This document shows positions 21,301 through 33,679 of a stretch of 38,154 nt of DNA, piece by piece; positions within the stretch are counted from its first letter, which is position 1, and every line of letters starts with the position of its first letter. The notes under the pieces were generated by a model that saw only the letters and a program-made list of their open reading frames with translations, ran no database searches and was not told the origin of the DNA. The translations under genes and the position numbers were made by a program. The DNA is from Polychytrium aggregatum (taxonomy: Eukaryota; Chytridiomycota; Chytridiomycetes; Polychytriales). The DNA is taken from positions 1 through 38,154 of the forward strand of contig NW_026516461.1 in NCBI RefSeq assembly GCF_025602895.1, given 5' to 3'.

Positions 21301-24300
21301 GGTCTCCATGAGCTCGCGGCGCAGGTTGGACGACACGGTGTTGAGGTCGGCGACAAAGTGCAGGCCGCCGTTGAGATCGGCCCAGATGGGCTCGATGCCA
21401 GAGAGCTTGACAATGTCGGGGTGCAGCAGACCAACCAGGTTGAAAGCCATCTCGTGGGTCGAGAAGGTGCGGGCGCCGAGCGACTCGATGCCCTCGGCAA
21501 CCATGTTGTTGCCAGACATCAGGCCGGTGCCACGGGTCCAGCCGATGACGGCGCCAATGATGGTGAGGTAGCTGCTCCACTTTTCGGCATGGAAGCGGTT
21601 CATCAGGGTCTCAAGGGCAATCTTGGACTCGCCGTAGAGACCGTCGCCACCAAAGGTGCCGTGGTTGGGCGAGAGAGGCAGCATGACCGCGGCGGGACGG
21701 GTGTCGTAGCCGTTCTGTTGCTTCTTGACCTTGATCTCGCCAAGGAGGCGGAGGAGGTTGGTGAGCATGATTCTGTGGGCAAGCTCGGAGCGGGAGTCGA
21801 TGCCGTCGAGCTCGCGGCCCTGCTCGGGGATGGCGGCGAAGGGCACGACAAAGTCGAGATCCCAGCCGAGGCCGTTCTTGAGGTCCTTGTCGTAGATGTA
21901 GTCGACGAGAGCCTTGGTGTCCTGGAGAGAGCCGCCGTTGAAGGGCACGACGACGAGGCGCGAGCCCTTGGAGCCGTACTGCTCGTAGATCGAGCGGTAG
22001 TACTCAGTGACGCTCTTTGAGAAGCGCGAGGTGGTCACGATCACAGAGGCACCGCCCTGGAGCAGGGCCTTCAGGATCTCGACACCGATCGAATCGCGGC
22101 CGCAGCCCGTCAGGAGGGCGTGGCGGCCCTTGAAGGACAGACCCTCGGCGGCAATCTGCGAGAGAATGTCGAGGTACTTTTCGGTGTACGAGCAGTCGGG
22201 GTTCCAGTGGCTGGGGTCGGCGGCGTCGCGCTTCTTGAGGAAGATGAAGGGCAGGTTCTCGGCGCCAAAGCTGTCGGGCAGGCTGTCCTTGAGCTCCGCA
22301 AAGATCGAGTCGATGCTGGTCTTGACAGAGGCGTCGAGCTCGGTGGCGCCGCGGACGAGGGCCTGGAGCTCCTCAAACTTGCGCTTGACCGAGTCGGTGT
22401 TGGGCAGCTTGGTGAGCTGGCTGCCGGCACGCATCTCCTTGACGTAGTCCTTCATGTTGCTGGCAGCGCGGCGCTCCTCCTTGTAGACGAGCTTGCCGTC
22501 GGCCGAGATGGTGGTCTTGGGCTGGGTGGGGCGGTAGGCGATGCTCTTATACACGGGATCGGCCTTGAGCGACTCCTTGACGTTGTCCAGCAGGACCTTG
22601 CCGAGGGTCTTGGCGCGCGAGTAGTTCTCGCCATTCTCCTCGGGGCAAGTGCTGATGTAGTACTCGATCATCTGCACCAGACCCTCAAAGTCGTCGGCGC
22701 GGTTCATGATGTGCAGGCAGCGGTCCATGAGCTCGCGGTCGACGCTGGTGAGGCGGCCAAAGATGAAGTCGTAGTAGAGCTGGATGGCGTCCTGGCGGGC
22801 CCAGTTCCAGTGCGAGTCGAACTTGCGAGCCTTGAGGATGGTGAACAGGGGCTTGATGCCGTCGGCGTAGAACTCGCCGTGCTCGGTGTTCCACAGATCA
22901 ATCTCCTTCTGCAGAGTCTTGGAGCTGCCGCGCTCGGCCTCGGCGGCATGGGCGCCCTCGAGGAGGTCGACATCGAGGTACTTGGCAAACAGCTCGAGCT
23001 GCTCGCGGATCATCAGATCGGTCTTCATCTTGTGCAGGTTGAACTCTTCGCTGTTCATGGCAACGACGGCGCCGCCAACGGCGACTCCACCGGCAGCACC
23101 GCCGCCGAGCGAGACGCCGACCTTGGCGGCGTACGAGCTGGCGGTGGCATCGAGCCAGGCCTTGGCCTCAGCCTCGCTGCCGAGACGGGAGGCGGGCTCG
23201 CTCACGAGACCGTGGAGCAGGACACCGTCGGTGCGCTTGGGGCCGAGGCCCTTGGACGACAGATGGGCCTTGACCTGGCCCATACCAAAGCCGGCAGGCA
23301 TCTTGCCACTGACGAGCTTGTTGACGAGGCCGCTCGAGGTCTTGCCGAGACTGCCCGAGAACGAGTTCTGCAGAGCACTGGCGACATCCGAGAGGGGGCT
23401 TTCCTCGGCCTTATCGGCGAGGACGTTGCCAAACTCGGCTCCGAGATCACCGAGGATCTCGTTCTGCAGAGTCGACTTGCCGCCAACGAGGTCCTTGATG
23501 CTCTTGTTGAGAGGGATCTCGGCAATGGGCTTCTTGAGCTTCTGGGCGACGAGAACGACAAGGACCTCCTTGGCAGTGAGGGGCTCATCGGGGATGGGTC
23601 CAGCAGCAGCGGCGGCAGGGGCGGCGGCGGCAAAGATGGGGCCAGCAGCAGCGGCAGGGGCACCGCCGCCGAGCGAAATGCCGACCTTGGCGGCGTACGA
23701 GCTGGCGGTGGCATCGAGCCAGGCCTTGGCATCGGCCTCGCTGCTGAGACGGGAGGCAGGCTCGGAGAGCAGACCGTGCAGCAAGGCACCCTCAGTGCGC
23801 TTGGGGCCGAGGCCGTGGGCAGCCTTGAGGTGGGCCTTGACCTGACCCATACCAAAGCCGGCAGGCATCTTGCCACTGACGAGCTTGTTGATCAGACCGC
23901 TCGAGGTCTTGCCGAGGGCACCAGAGTGGCCGTTCTGCAGAGCGTTGGCGATCTCACCAAGGGCGTTCTCCTCGGCCTTGTCGGCGAGGACGTTGCCGAA
24001 CTCGGCTCCGAGATCACCGAGGATCTCGTTCTGCAGAGTCGACTTGCCACCAACGAGGTCCTTGATGCTCTTGTTGAGAGGGATCTCGGCAAGAGGCTTC
24101 TTGAGCTTGTGGGCGACAAGGACAAGCAAAATCTCCTTGGCAGACACGGGCTCGTCAGAAACACTGCCAGCAGCCACGGCGACGGGGGCAGGAGCAGCCA
24201 CGGCAACAGGGGCAGGCGCGGGAGCAGCAGCAGCAGCAGCAGCGGGGGCAGCAGGGGCGGCCTCGGGCTCGGCGGGAGCGGCATCTTCATACTGGTAGTA

Positions 24301-27300
24301 GATGTCCTTGCGGTCCTTGGTGGTGCAGAGGGTCACACGGCGGGCGGTGACGGCGTCGTCGTAGGCCTCGTACTTGATCTTGAGGGTGCGGCCGGCCATG
24401 CCACAGAGGACGGGGCTGGGACCGACCTCGATGAAGCGCTCGACATCGTACTCGCGGAAGAAGCGGTCCTGGGTCTCGATCCAGCGGACGGGGCTGGCAA
24501 ACTGATGGGCAAGCAGCTCAATCAAGAGCACATAGGCAAGGTGCTGCTGGCCGGCCGAGGTGGCGTTGGTCTCCTCGTCCCAGTTGGCCAGGATTTCAGT
24601 GAGCCAGGCCGAGCCGGTCTGCTTGTGGACGCGCTCAAAGTAGTCCTTGCTGATGCTGAAGGGCTCGGCAGTCAAGTTGGGGATGTACTTGCCAACAAGC
24701 AGCGAGACGTTGACGAATCGAGCCTCGAGCTTGCGGCGGAGGACCTCTCGGAAAGGAACGACACCGTTGAGCAGGAAGCTCGAGTGGAAGGGCACGTCGA
24801 TGCCGGGCAGGGGGATGGTGGCCACACCGCGCTCGGGGATGACGAGGCCCTTGTTGGCAGCCTTCTTCTTGCGGGCCACCTCGAGGGACTCGTCGCAGAT
24901 GCCGTTGAGCAGCTCCTCGATCTCCTCCAGGGTCTTGGTCTTGGTGAGCTCGATAAAGTTGACCTTGAGGGCCTTGATCTTGTCGAGGACGAGGCGGAGG
25001 GTCTCCAGGTTGGTGAGCTCACCGGCAGCGACGTACTGGAAGTTCTCGACGTTGAAGTTGACAATCTCCAGCAGGTTGTTGGAGCGGCGGGCGATGCCGT
25101 CGATGATGAAGCGGAGGGCCTGCTCGCCGAGGGTGGGGCCAACGCGGATGGGGTTGATGGCGCACATGCCGTAGTCCGAGCGGCCCTCGCTGTCGCGAGG
25201 AACGGCCGTCTGCATGGTCATGCCACGGTAGAAGACGACATCGACGAGGGACTCGATCGAGAGGACGCCACCGACGGCCGAGAGACCGGCGTACTCACCG
25301 AGACTGTGGCCGGCAAAGGCACAGTCGCTCTGGACAAAGCCGTTGGCCTTCATGTCCTGGAAGGAGGCAATCTCCATCAGGGTCAGGGCGGGCTGGGTGA
25401 ACTGCGTGGCCGAGAGCAGGCCGGTGGGGTGGGTGAAGGTGAACGACAGGGTGTTGTCGTTGATGCCGGGGAAGAGGGGCAGGCTCTTGAGCTGGCCGTC
25501 CTCGAGGACATCGTAGGTCATGCCCTGGTAGTGGCGGCGGACGGCAGCACCCTTGATGCCGCCAAAGTGCACCGTCTTGGACTTGGGGTTGCTGCGGACA
25601 ATCTCGAGGATCGAGACACCGTAGGTGTTGAGCATGTGCTGGTCGGCGCGGTCCCAGATCTCCTTGGCAACGGGCGACGAGGCGTACAGGTCCATACCCA
25701 TGCCGACCTCCTGCGAGCCCTGGCCGGTGAAGACGTAGCTGGTGGTGGGCTGCTCGACCTCGGCCGAGCCGACGAGGACCTTGGCTCCGCGCTGGTTGAA
25801 GGTCTCGATCTGGATCAGCTTCTTGCCGTTGAGCATGCCGACGTGCGAGAGCTTGGTCTCGAGCTGGTCGCCGGGAAGAACCATGTCCATGAAGGTAACC
25901 TGGTAGGCCTTGACGCGCTGGGGCTGGTTGTTGGCCGCAAAGATCTCGACAAACTTGCGGGTCGAGGCGCTGGTCCACATGCCGTGGGTGATGGTGCCAG
26001 GCAGGCCAGCGAGGTCGGCAATGTAGGGGTTCACGTGGATGGGGTTGAGATCGCCCGAGCTCTTGGCGTAGGTTTCGTTGTTGCCGGGGACAGAGGCAAC
26101 GGCAGGGAAGACCTTCGAGCCGGGGAGGATCGAGTAGCCACCGTTCTTGAAGTGGATGGCCTGCTCGATGGGCTTGCCGTGGCGGTTGAGGTACTCCATC
26201 ACCACGTTGCCGTGGGCAACGTCGGCCTCGTAGACGACCTTGCCAATCTCGACCGTCTCGCGGGTGGTCTTGAGGAAGACAGAGCCGTTGGTGGCAATGT
26301 GCGAGAAGACCGTGGCGTTCTTGAACTTGGCAAAGCTCTCGAGACGGAAGATCAGCACCGACGAGGGCGTGATCTCGGGGGCGGTCTCGTTCCACTGGAT
26401 CCACTTCTTGGACTTGAGCACGGCAACGTCCTTCTTGGTCTTGAGCTCGACCTGCATGGGCTTCTCGGCCGTGCGGCGGAAGGTGTTCTCGTAGTCGCTG
26501 AACTTGCCGCGGTACAGGAAACGGCTGATGATCTCGATCACAGCAGAGCCGTTCTTGCTGAGGACCGCCTTGACCTCGACGGTCTTGCCGGCCTCGGAGA
26601 TGATCACCGAGTTGATGATGGCCTCGGTCGAGATCTCGTCGCCGGCGCGGATGATCTCCTTGGAGTCGATCTGGCGGAACTCGTTCGAGAGATGGACGAG
26701 GCGCAGGAGGTCGCCGTCGATCTCCTTGGGCAGAATGGCGCCGACAAGCGACTTCCAGCCGGCGACGATGGCAAAGTCCATGGGAGCAGGGACGTTGTCC
26801 GTGTTTGTGGAGTACAGCTCGGCGTGGTTTCCGATGATCTGGGTAAAGTCCTGCAGGCGCTTCTTGTCGACGACAAAGGTCGAGCGGAACACGTCCGTGG
26901 GGGTGAGGGCAGACTCGGAGGGGCTGATGTACCAAAGGGCGGCATAAAAGTCCTTGATGCGCTGGTTGCGGCCCTCCATGACCTCGTGGATCAGGGCATA
27001 GCCCATCGAGGGGACGTACTTGAAGAAGAACTGCAGAGGAACGTGGTCAGCGTCGCGCTTCTCGTACACGGTGACGGCAATGGCCTCGCCCTCGCGGGTA
27101 ATGACGACAGCAGGGTGGCGGTCGGGAAGCTTGCTGCTGGCCGGCGAGCGCTGGCTGTAGACGGTCAAGACAACGGGGTTGCCCTCGGCGTCGAACTTGG
27201 CAAAGAGCGTCTGGTTGGGGCGGGGGCGCAGGATGGCGTGGACGGGGTTGGAGCTGATCTGCTTGCCCTGGAAGATCGAGCTCTCGGTCAGGAGGGCACG

Positions 27301-30300
27301 GAGCCAGTGGAGCTTGGGGCCAGCCAGAATCTCAAAGAACTCGGGGCCCGAGGGAAGCTCGGACTCCTTGCCCGAGAGCTCGTACATGATCTCGCCATCG
27401 TCAAGGTGGGTGACCTTGACGCCGGGGAGGTTGGCGGCGGCAATGCGGGCAGGGCTGGCGCCGAGGTACTCGGCAACAGGGATGCTGGCCTCGTCGCCGT
27501 TGTAGTACTTCTCCTTGATGAACTCGATCTGGGCATTGTAGATGTTGCCGAGAATGTCCTTGACGGGCTCGTTCACGACCTTGCTGTGGGCGACGGCGAC
27601 AGGGCCCTGGAGAATGGCAACACGGCCGACATCTTGGTCGGGGACAGCGTCGACGTCCTCGGACTGCCACAGCGAGTCCTTCTTGAACCAGAACTCAAAC
27701 TTGTCGTCGAGGACGGGAATGAAAGGACCGGGCTTGCGCCAGGGGATGGTGGTGATGGCCAGGAAGTGGAAGACGTCCTCCTGCGTCAGGGTCTGGACAC
27801 GGGCCTCAGGGAAGGCGTCAAAGAAGCCCTCGGAGAAGACGATGGGCTCAGAGTCAAGGACGCTGTAGGACTGGATCAGCGAGGGAGAAGGCTTCTTGGA
27901 GAAGCGCTCCTCGACACGGCGAAGGAAGTCGCCAAAGGTCTCCTTGAGGGTGAAGTCGATCCAGCGGGTCTGGTGCTTGATGTAGGTGGTGTCCAGCAGG
28001 CGATCGGCAACCTCCTTGTAGGTCATCTCATGGAGCTCGCACGAGCGGCCGTCAGCCTTGCGGCCGAACCAGGGCTTCTGGAAGTCCTTGTTGAGGCGAT
28101 CGATGATGTAGTCCTTGCGCTGGAGCAGGGCGGCGACACGCTTCTCCTTGGGGAGCGAGAAGATGGTGTCGTCCATCTCCTTCCAGAAGAGAATGCCGCG
28201 GTTGGCAATCTTGTGGATGGGCTCGCCGAGCTCGGACTTGACCGTGACGATGTTGCCAATGGGGCCCTTGTAGGTCTTCTCCCACTGCGACTCGTCGGTG
28301 ATACCGGGGGCGTCGACAATGAGCTGCTTGACCGAGATCGAGGCCTTGTTCTCCTCGGCGACCATGACACGCGAGCCAAGGAGGATACCATCGAAGGGCA
28401 TGGGGGCATAGTCAAACTTGGTCGACCACTCACCCGAGAGGTAGGGCAGAGTGTCTTCGTGGCCACCAAAGCCACTGCCGACGACCAGGATGATGTTCTC
28501 GCAGCGGCGGATCTGGCCGTAGGTCTCGAGCATGGGAGCGTGGAAGTCCTCGAACGAGTGGTGACCACCACCACGACCACCGGTCCACTGCAGAATGATG
28601 GGGAAGTCAGGGTGCTTCCTGGCAATGTTGACGACGCGGAGGATGGTGTCGACACTGCCGGGCTTGAAGGCGACGTGCTTCAGACCAGAAGCCTTGAGGT
28701 TGATGACAATGTCGTCAGCAACATCGATCGAGGGGACACCGGCGGCAACGGTGATACCTTCCATGGGGACGCCCTCCTTGCGCATGGCGCGGACCAGGGG
28801 GTACTGGAAGCCCCAGAGTCTGGGGTTCAGGAAGAGGCAGTTGAGGGTGATGGCCTCGCCGGCAGGAACCATCTGGAGGATGTTGTTGACACGGCGACGC
28901 AGGTACTGCTCGGTGTGCTGGCCACCGCCAGCGAGCTCGACGTGGAAACCGGCGTTGATGACGGCAGCAACAAAGGGCTCCTCGACGGTACAGGGGGTCA
29001 TACCGGCGACCATCAGCGGGGGCTTGCCGAGCAGGCGGCTGAAGGGGGTGTCGAGGTGGATCTTGCCGGAGCCGGCGACCTGGATGAGGCGGGGCTTGTA
29101 CTTATCGGCCCAGTTGATGGCGCGCTTGACGCTCTTGACGTCGTAGTCAAAGACAGCGGACTGGTCGGGGAGCGAGCTCTGGGCATCCAGAGTGCTGGCG
29201 AGGACGACCTGGACACCGGTGCCCTCCTTGTTGCGCTGGGTCAGACCGCCGATGCCGGAGGAGCCGCCGGGGCCAAAGTCGAGGATGTGGGTGACGTTGT
29301 CGACCTTGGTGGCAATCTCCCAATGGACGGCCTGGGTGCAAATCTGCTCGACCAGCGAGATGGTCAGGCGCGAGCTGTTGCGGAGGTCCTCGCCAGTGTT
29401 GGTGTGGTAGACAGGGATGGCGATCTTGGCGGCATCAAAGTCGAGGTTCAGCTCACTGATGTCCTGCTCAAGCTGCGCAGGAACATTGACCAGGTACTCG
29501 CTGTGGAAGGGCACGGCGACGGGCAGGAAGCGCGAGGAGAAGCGGATCTTGCGCTCCGAGTGGGGGACACGGGACTGGTCCAGGCCGGTGGGGGCCTTGA
29601 TCTTGCGCAGGGCGACGTTCAGACCGTAGAGGGACTGAGGGGGACCGGTGCAGATGGTGGAGCGGGGGCCGTTGATGAGAGAGAGATGGACGCGGCGGTC
29701 GGCAGGCAGATGCTTGTTGGTGGCCTCGACGTGCTTGACGACCTCGGCAGAACGAAGGCCTGGAGGCGGGGACAGGAAGCGGACAAGTCAGGCGCAGCCC
29801 CGGCTTGATTGCACATATAGTAGCGCACGCCAGAAACCAAGCCGCGCAACAAATCTCGCCTGTACTAACCGGTGACGGCCAACATCGGGGTGGGGATACC
29901 CTCGTTGTTGCTGAGCGAGTCCTGGAGGATGTTGGGGTTGATGGTGGTGCGAGGGACAGCATTCTGGGAGCGGAGACCCAGCCAGAAGAGCAGACCAAGG
30001 GCCTTCTGGGTGTTCTCGAGGAACTCCTTGTCGGTTTCGGACGAAGCAATGACGACCGAGGAGATAATACCCTGGCTATGACCGGTAGTACCTGGTGGAG
30101 CGAGCAGAGTAAGCGGGTCGGCAGGGCGAGCAGTTGGGCTCGTGAGCGAGAAGCAGCCGACAGAGAGCGAGACAGCACGAGCGAGGAACGAGGAGCAAAG
30201 TCGAGGACAAGATCGGAAACCCAGTGGCCCTTTGAGCGAGAAGCGGGTGTCGCAAGGGGGGAGGGAGAAATTGGGGGAGAAGCACAGCGCCACGAGGCTT

Positions 30301-31542
30301 GTCGGCCCACGCAAAACAAGAGGGGCTGAGGCGGCGATCTTGCCCGGCCAACAAGACAAAAGACGGCGGCACCAGCGGACCGAGGGACGGGGGGGCGGAG
30401 GGGACTGCAAAAGGAAAATCTGCCCGACGCTGTGCACCCACACGGAGCGGCGACAAGGACGGGCGGACCGGGCGAGAGCGCAGGAATAGGAGGACGAGAT
30501 GCAGGCCAAGAGAGAAGCGGGATCGGTGCAGATCATGGAATGGGGTGTGCAGAAGGGCACCACGCAGACGACGATGCAATGGTGCAATTGTGCAATTGTG
30601 CAAGTGGGGGCGCCAGAACGAAGGCTGGAGCGGGCAGCCCGCAGCAAAAGAGTGCCATCGGGATTTACGTGGGCAAAAGGGTTTCTGGCCGGCGGTGCCA
30701 AAATGGCTTCACGGAGCCCAACCGGCGACAGGAACACAGCGGGCAAGAGCACAGCGGGGGCAGTTCCTACCAGTAAAGAGTGTTCGAACCTCTGCGGGGG
30801 TTTTATCCACGATCTTGAGCATGATCCAGTAGTTGAGGAGCTGGGTGAGACCGATGAGGGGCAGACTCAGGTGGGTGTCAAGAAGGGTGTTGGTGCTGGG
30901 CCGGGTCTCGGGGCGCTCGAGCCAGCTGATGACATCGATCTTGGAGGCCTGTGCGTTCTGGGCACGCTCCGACTCGGAGTGCTGGGCCAGGGTAAGGGCA
31001 GCCTGGCGAACGAAAGCGATGGAGAAGGCACTGTAGGTCTCGTAGGCAAAGACGAGCTCGTCAAAGTACTCCTCGACGTTGCCCTGGCCACCAAAGACGG
31101 CAAAGATGCTGGCCTGCTCGCTGGCGACCTGGGCAAAGAGGGCCGATTCGTGGGGGAGGAACTCATCGCGGGTGACGAGGCTCTGCTTTCTGACGGCAAC
31201 GAGGGCCTGGTAGTAGTTCTTGATGACGCTGGCACGAGCAGCGGCGGCCAGACTGCGGGTGACGGCGTGGATGTTCTGGTTCTTCAGGACCGAGCGATGG
31301 AAGTACGAGAGAACCAGGGCAACAAAAGGCAGAGCAGCGGCGTCGGTAGCCGCATGGTCGAGCGAGATCTTGAGGAGGTTGGCGGTCAGCTCGATCGCAG
31401 TGGTCTCCTCGTCCGAGACGGGGAGAGCGTCCTTGATGTGTTCGGCAACGGGCCAGAGCGAGAACGGCACGGGGATGCTGAGCTCGAGGCCGTTCTGCTT
31501 GAGGTTCAGAGGACGGGTAGTAGCTTGGGCGGTGGAAGCCAT
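18314..31542 (-). CDS. Fungal type I fatty acid synthase, beta and alpha fused, tandem ACP
   Basis: A cytosolic multienzyme making palmitate/stearate-CoA from acetyl-CoA, malonyl-CoA and NADPH. Four phase-consistent exons, 31542-30771, 30091-29870, 29759-19678 and 19483-18314, give about 4081 residues. Order: AT (FAVFGGQGN about 147; GHSQG, Ser263), FMN-type ER (PLMVAGMTPC about 580), hot-dog DH (DLNPIHVNPYIADLAG about 1575), malonyl/palmitoyl transferase (FTGQGSQ about 1673; GHSLG, Ser1817), Ala/Pro linker, ACP1 (GGKST, Ser2238), ACP2 (Ser2427), KR (TGCGRDSIG about 2877; YGESK, Tyr3040), KS (GACATAA, Cys3496; HGTGTKAND and GHPKGA in the last exon) and phosphopantetheinyl transferase (GVGLDVQLISE, RWAAKEAVVK about 3950-4081). 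Yeast splits this between Fas1 and Fas2 and has one ACP. All active-site motifs are present. The first intron is 679 bases. Confidence 0.95.
23095..24160 (-). repeat. Tandem ACP domains in the fatty acid synthase (189-residue period)
   Basis: Two copies of the ACP plus its helical cap follow each other with a 567-base offset. Each runs from DEP(V/L)(S/T)AKE to AAKVG(I/V)SLGGG and holds the phosphopantetheine serine in DLVGGKSTLQNEILGDL. Large blocks are identical at DNA level, including synonymous sites around the serine. An Ala/Pro/Gly linker separates the copies, and another precedes the first. Two carriers per chain would raise local substrate supply (inference). Confidence 0.95.
30092..30770 (-). 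other. FAS intron 1 (679 bases)
   Basis: It begins GTAGGA at 30770 and ends CCACCAG at 30092, both read on the minus strand, and splits the Gly codon just before TTGHSQG of the AT domain. It is several times longer than most other introns here. It contains a GTGCAATT-type repeat at about 30582-30603. Open frames inside it are not supported as genes. Confidence 0.85.
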
Positions 31543-33679
31543 GGCGGATCGGTGAGTTGGTGGTGAGTCCGGGGAGCTGAGATGGAGCAAAGTAGGAGCT
31601 GGCAAACGCTGGATTTGCGGTGCAAGCAGGGCTTTATCGTATCGGTCGTCAGACGAAGAGCGATCGTGGGATTTCCTTTGACAGAAGGAAACCTGGGCGG
31701 CAATCGCAGGGGGGGGAGGTGAGAGTGGGTTTGGTGGGAGTTGCTCTCTTCGCTTCAAAGAGTCAGATTGACAGGGTTCTGACTAGATGGACGAAAAGGG
31801 CAGACGGCGAGACTGAGGCTGGGGGGGGGAGAGATACGATGACGGGCGGGAAGAACGCAGGGCGGCGGCGACGGCAGCGTAGTTATAGGACCAGTCGAAC
31901 GGCTTGGGATGCTGCCAGGGCGATCGCGATGGCCCAAACAGGGCAACTTTTTGTTGCGCTTTTTTTGGGGCGACGGGAGCGGCGCGCGACAACGGCGGGC
32001 GGCTTGGGGAGTGTGCGCAGCGCGACCGTCGCACGGGTGCGACATGAGTGCGTCGCGTCGCGGGCGGGAGAGAGGGCCGTGGTTGGGAATGGCGATAACG
32101 ACTTTGTTGGCTGGTGCGAAGAGGCCGCCTCGGGGGGGGGCCAAGCCGACGACACCCCCAAACTCCACGACGAGGGGCGAGAGCACCTAGGACAGGGCCG
32201 AGACGGGAGCTGATTGGAATGCCGGGCATATGCACTGGATGTGGATCGCACTCGGACATGGTGGATGCTTGGACATGGTGGATGCTTGGACATGGCCGCC
32301 AGAGAAGATGCGTTGGCCGATGCTCCGACACCTAAGGCACACGTACACACACCACTCCGAGAAGGAGCGAGGGCGCTCTCGTCGAGGACAATAAGGCGCC
32401 TCTCGCTTGTTTCGTCTCTGTTGCCGCCACCGATTCGACACCAGGCCGCCTCTCTCGACGACCGATCCAGGGCACCGACGCCTGATCGGGCCCTCGCTGG
32501 GTGCATCCTGCAATGCCTCTCCTCTGCGTCTCGCCAGTGCTGCTGCTGTTGTTGCTGTTGCTGTCGCTGCTTCTCACCATCGTGCCTGTGTGTGTCGCCG
32601 CGGCGAGCATCTGGCCCTGCAGACCGGCGAACGGCAGGCCAGCCGGCGTCTCGGTGATGTGGAATGTATTCGTTATCGAGCCCTCTGCCGGTTTTTTTTT
32701 TCGGCTGTGTTGGGGGGCAAGTGTGGGCGCGTCCCCCCGCACACGCACCAATGGGCACGCAGGCCTGCTTTCCTTTTCCGGCCGACGACGCCACGCGTCC
32801 TGCCCCAAAAACCACAACAGCCAGAGACAGGGGCACTCGCGGTGACTCGAAGCGCCCTGCCACAGCCAAGCGCGGCCGGCCATGATCTGGGTCGCCGCGT
32901 TTCATGGCCCAAGATGGGTTCTCTCGTTCATGCATTCCCCCCCCGTCCATGCGCGCTGCTGGTGCTCTCATCGGCCGCTTCTGCTTCACAGAACGGCGCG
33001 GCAATCGCAGCCGCTTGGGGTTGGCTGTTGTCGACGACAGGATCAACGCGCGGCCATCACAATCAACAGGGTCAAGAGCGACCTTCGATTTGTCAACGGA
33101 GCGGCCACCTCCTCCCCAACAATGTCGGCGGCGCCAGAACCCCCGAATCGCCTCTGGTACTCCCCAGGTTTGCTTGGCAGTTGGGGGCGGCGGACTCAAG
33201 TTGGGGAGAGATGCGATGCGGAGACACCAGTCGATGTGCATTTCTGGGGAGATTTGGGCTGCAAATGGGGGGCCTGTCGCAGGACCGACAGAGCGAGCCA
33301 TGGAATCTATCAACGTGGACGAGTCAACTTGGAGCCAGGGCAAACTAGGTTTGCTGGGGCGGGCAAAAGCAGTGTCCCACGGGTTGGACCAGGGTGCCGC
33401 CAATCGAGACACTGTTCACGCAATCGCCCGCTTTGGGATGCAGCACAGGCCAGCAGATGCAAAGGTTGGAGATGGATTGGGTATCGAAACAAACACTGTC
33501 GAGATCGGTGAAGCTTGTGCTATTGTGATACAGCCAACCGAGACTCATTCAAAACCGCTTCCGGAGATATTCGTCCAGAGATAATCCTCCAAAAGCACAA
33601 AACAGCAGTAAAATATGCGCAGACAACAGCCCGCCTGTCTAGGGGGCAGCCCGCCCGTCCATGCGACAGCCTCGAGACG
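31543..33679. other. FAS upstream region / SGT1 3' flank, no supported gene
   Basis: These 2.1 kb separate the FAS start from the SGT1 stop. Long open frames occur, including about 509 codons on - and about 313 on +, but they overlap each other, have Arg/Pro/Ser-rich composition and no domain. The FAS promoter should lie at the left. A 17-bp repeat (GGACATGGTGGATGCTT) is at about 32254-32294, a CTG/TTG-rich tract at about 32540-32570 and a T run near 32692-32701. Confidence 0.5.
32254..32294. repeat. 17-bp tandem repeat, two and a half copies
   Basis: GGACATGGTGGATGCTT occurs twice head to tail and starts a third time. It is intergenic, upstream of FAS. Confidence 0.8.

Noticed and set aside
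22120..29808. A 2562-codon open frame on the + strand, and another of 795 codons at 19633-22020
   Set aside because: Both lie exactly antisense to the FAS exon. They are Leu/Val/Asp/Gly-rich with no domain, as expected when strong C-ending codon bias on the other strand removes stops from the complementary frame.
31883..33412. A 509-codon minus-strand open frame upstream of FAS
   Set aside because: Arg/Pro/Ser-rich, overlapped by several equally long frames on both strands, contains microsatellite translation (Gln run) and no motif. Chance openness in GC-rich DNA is the simpler reading.
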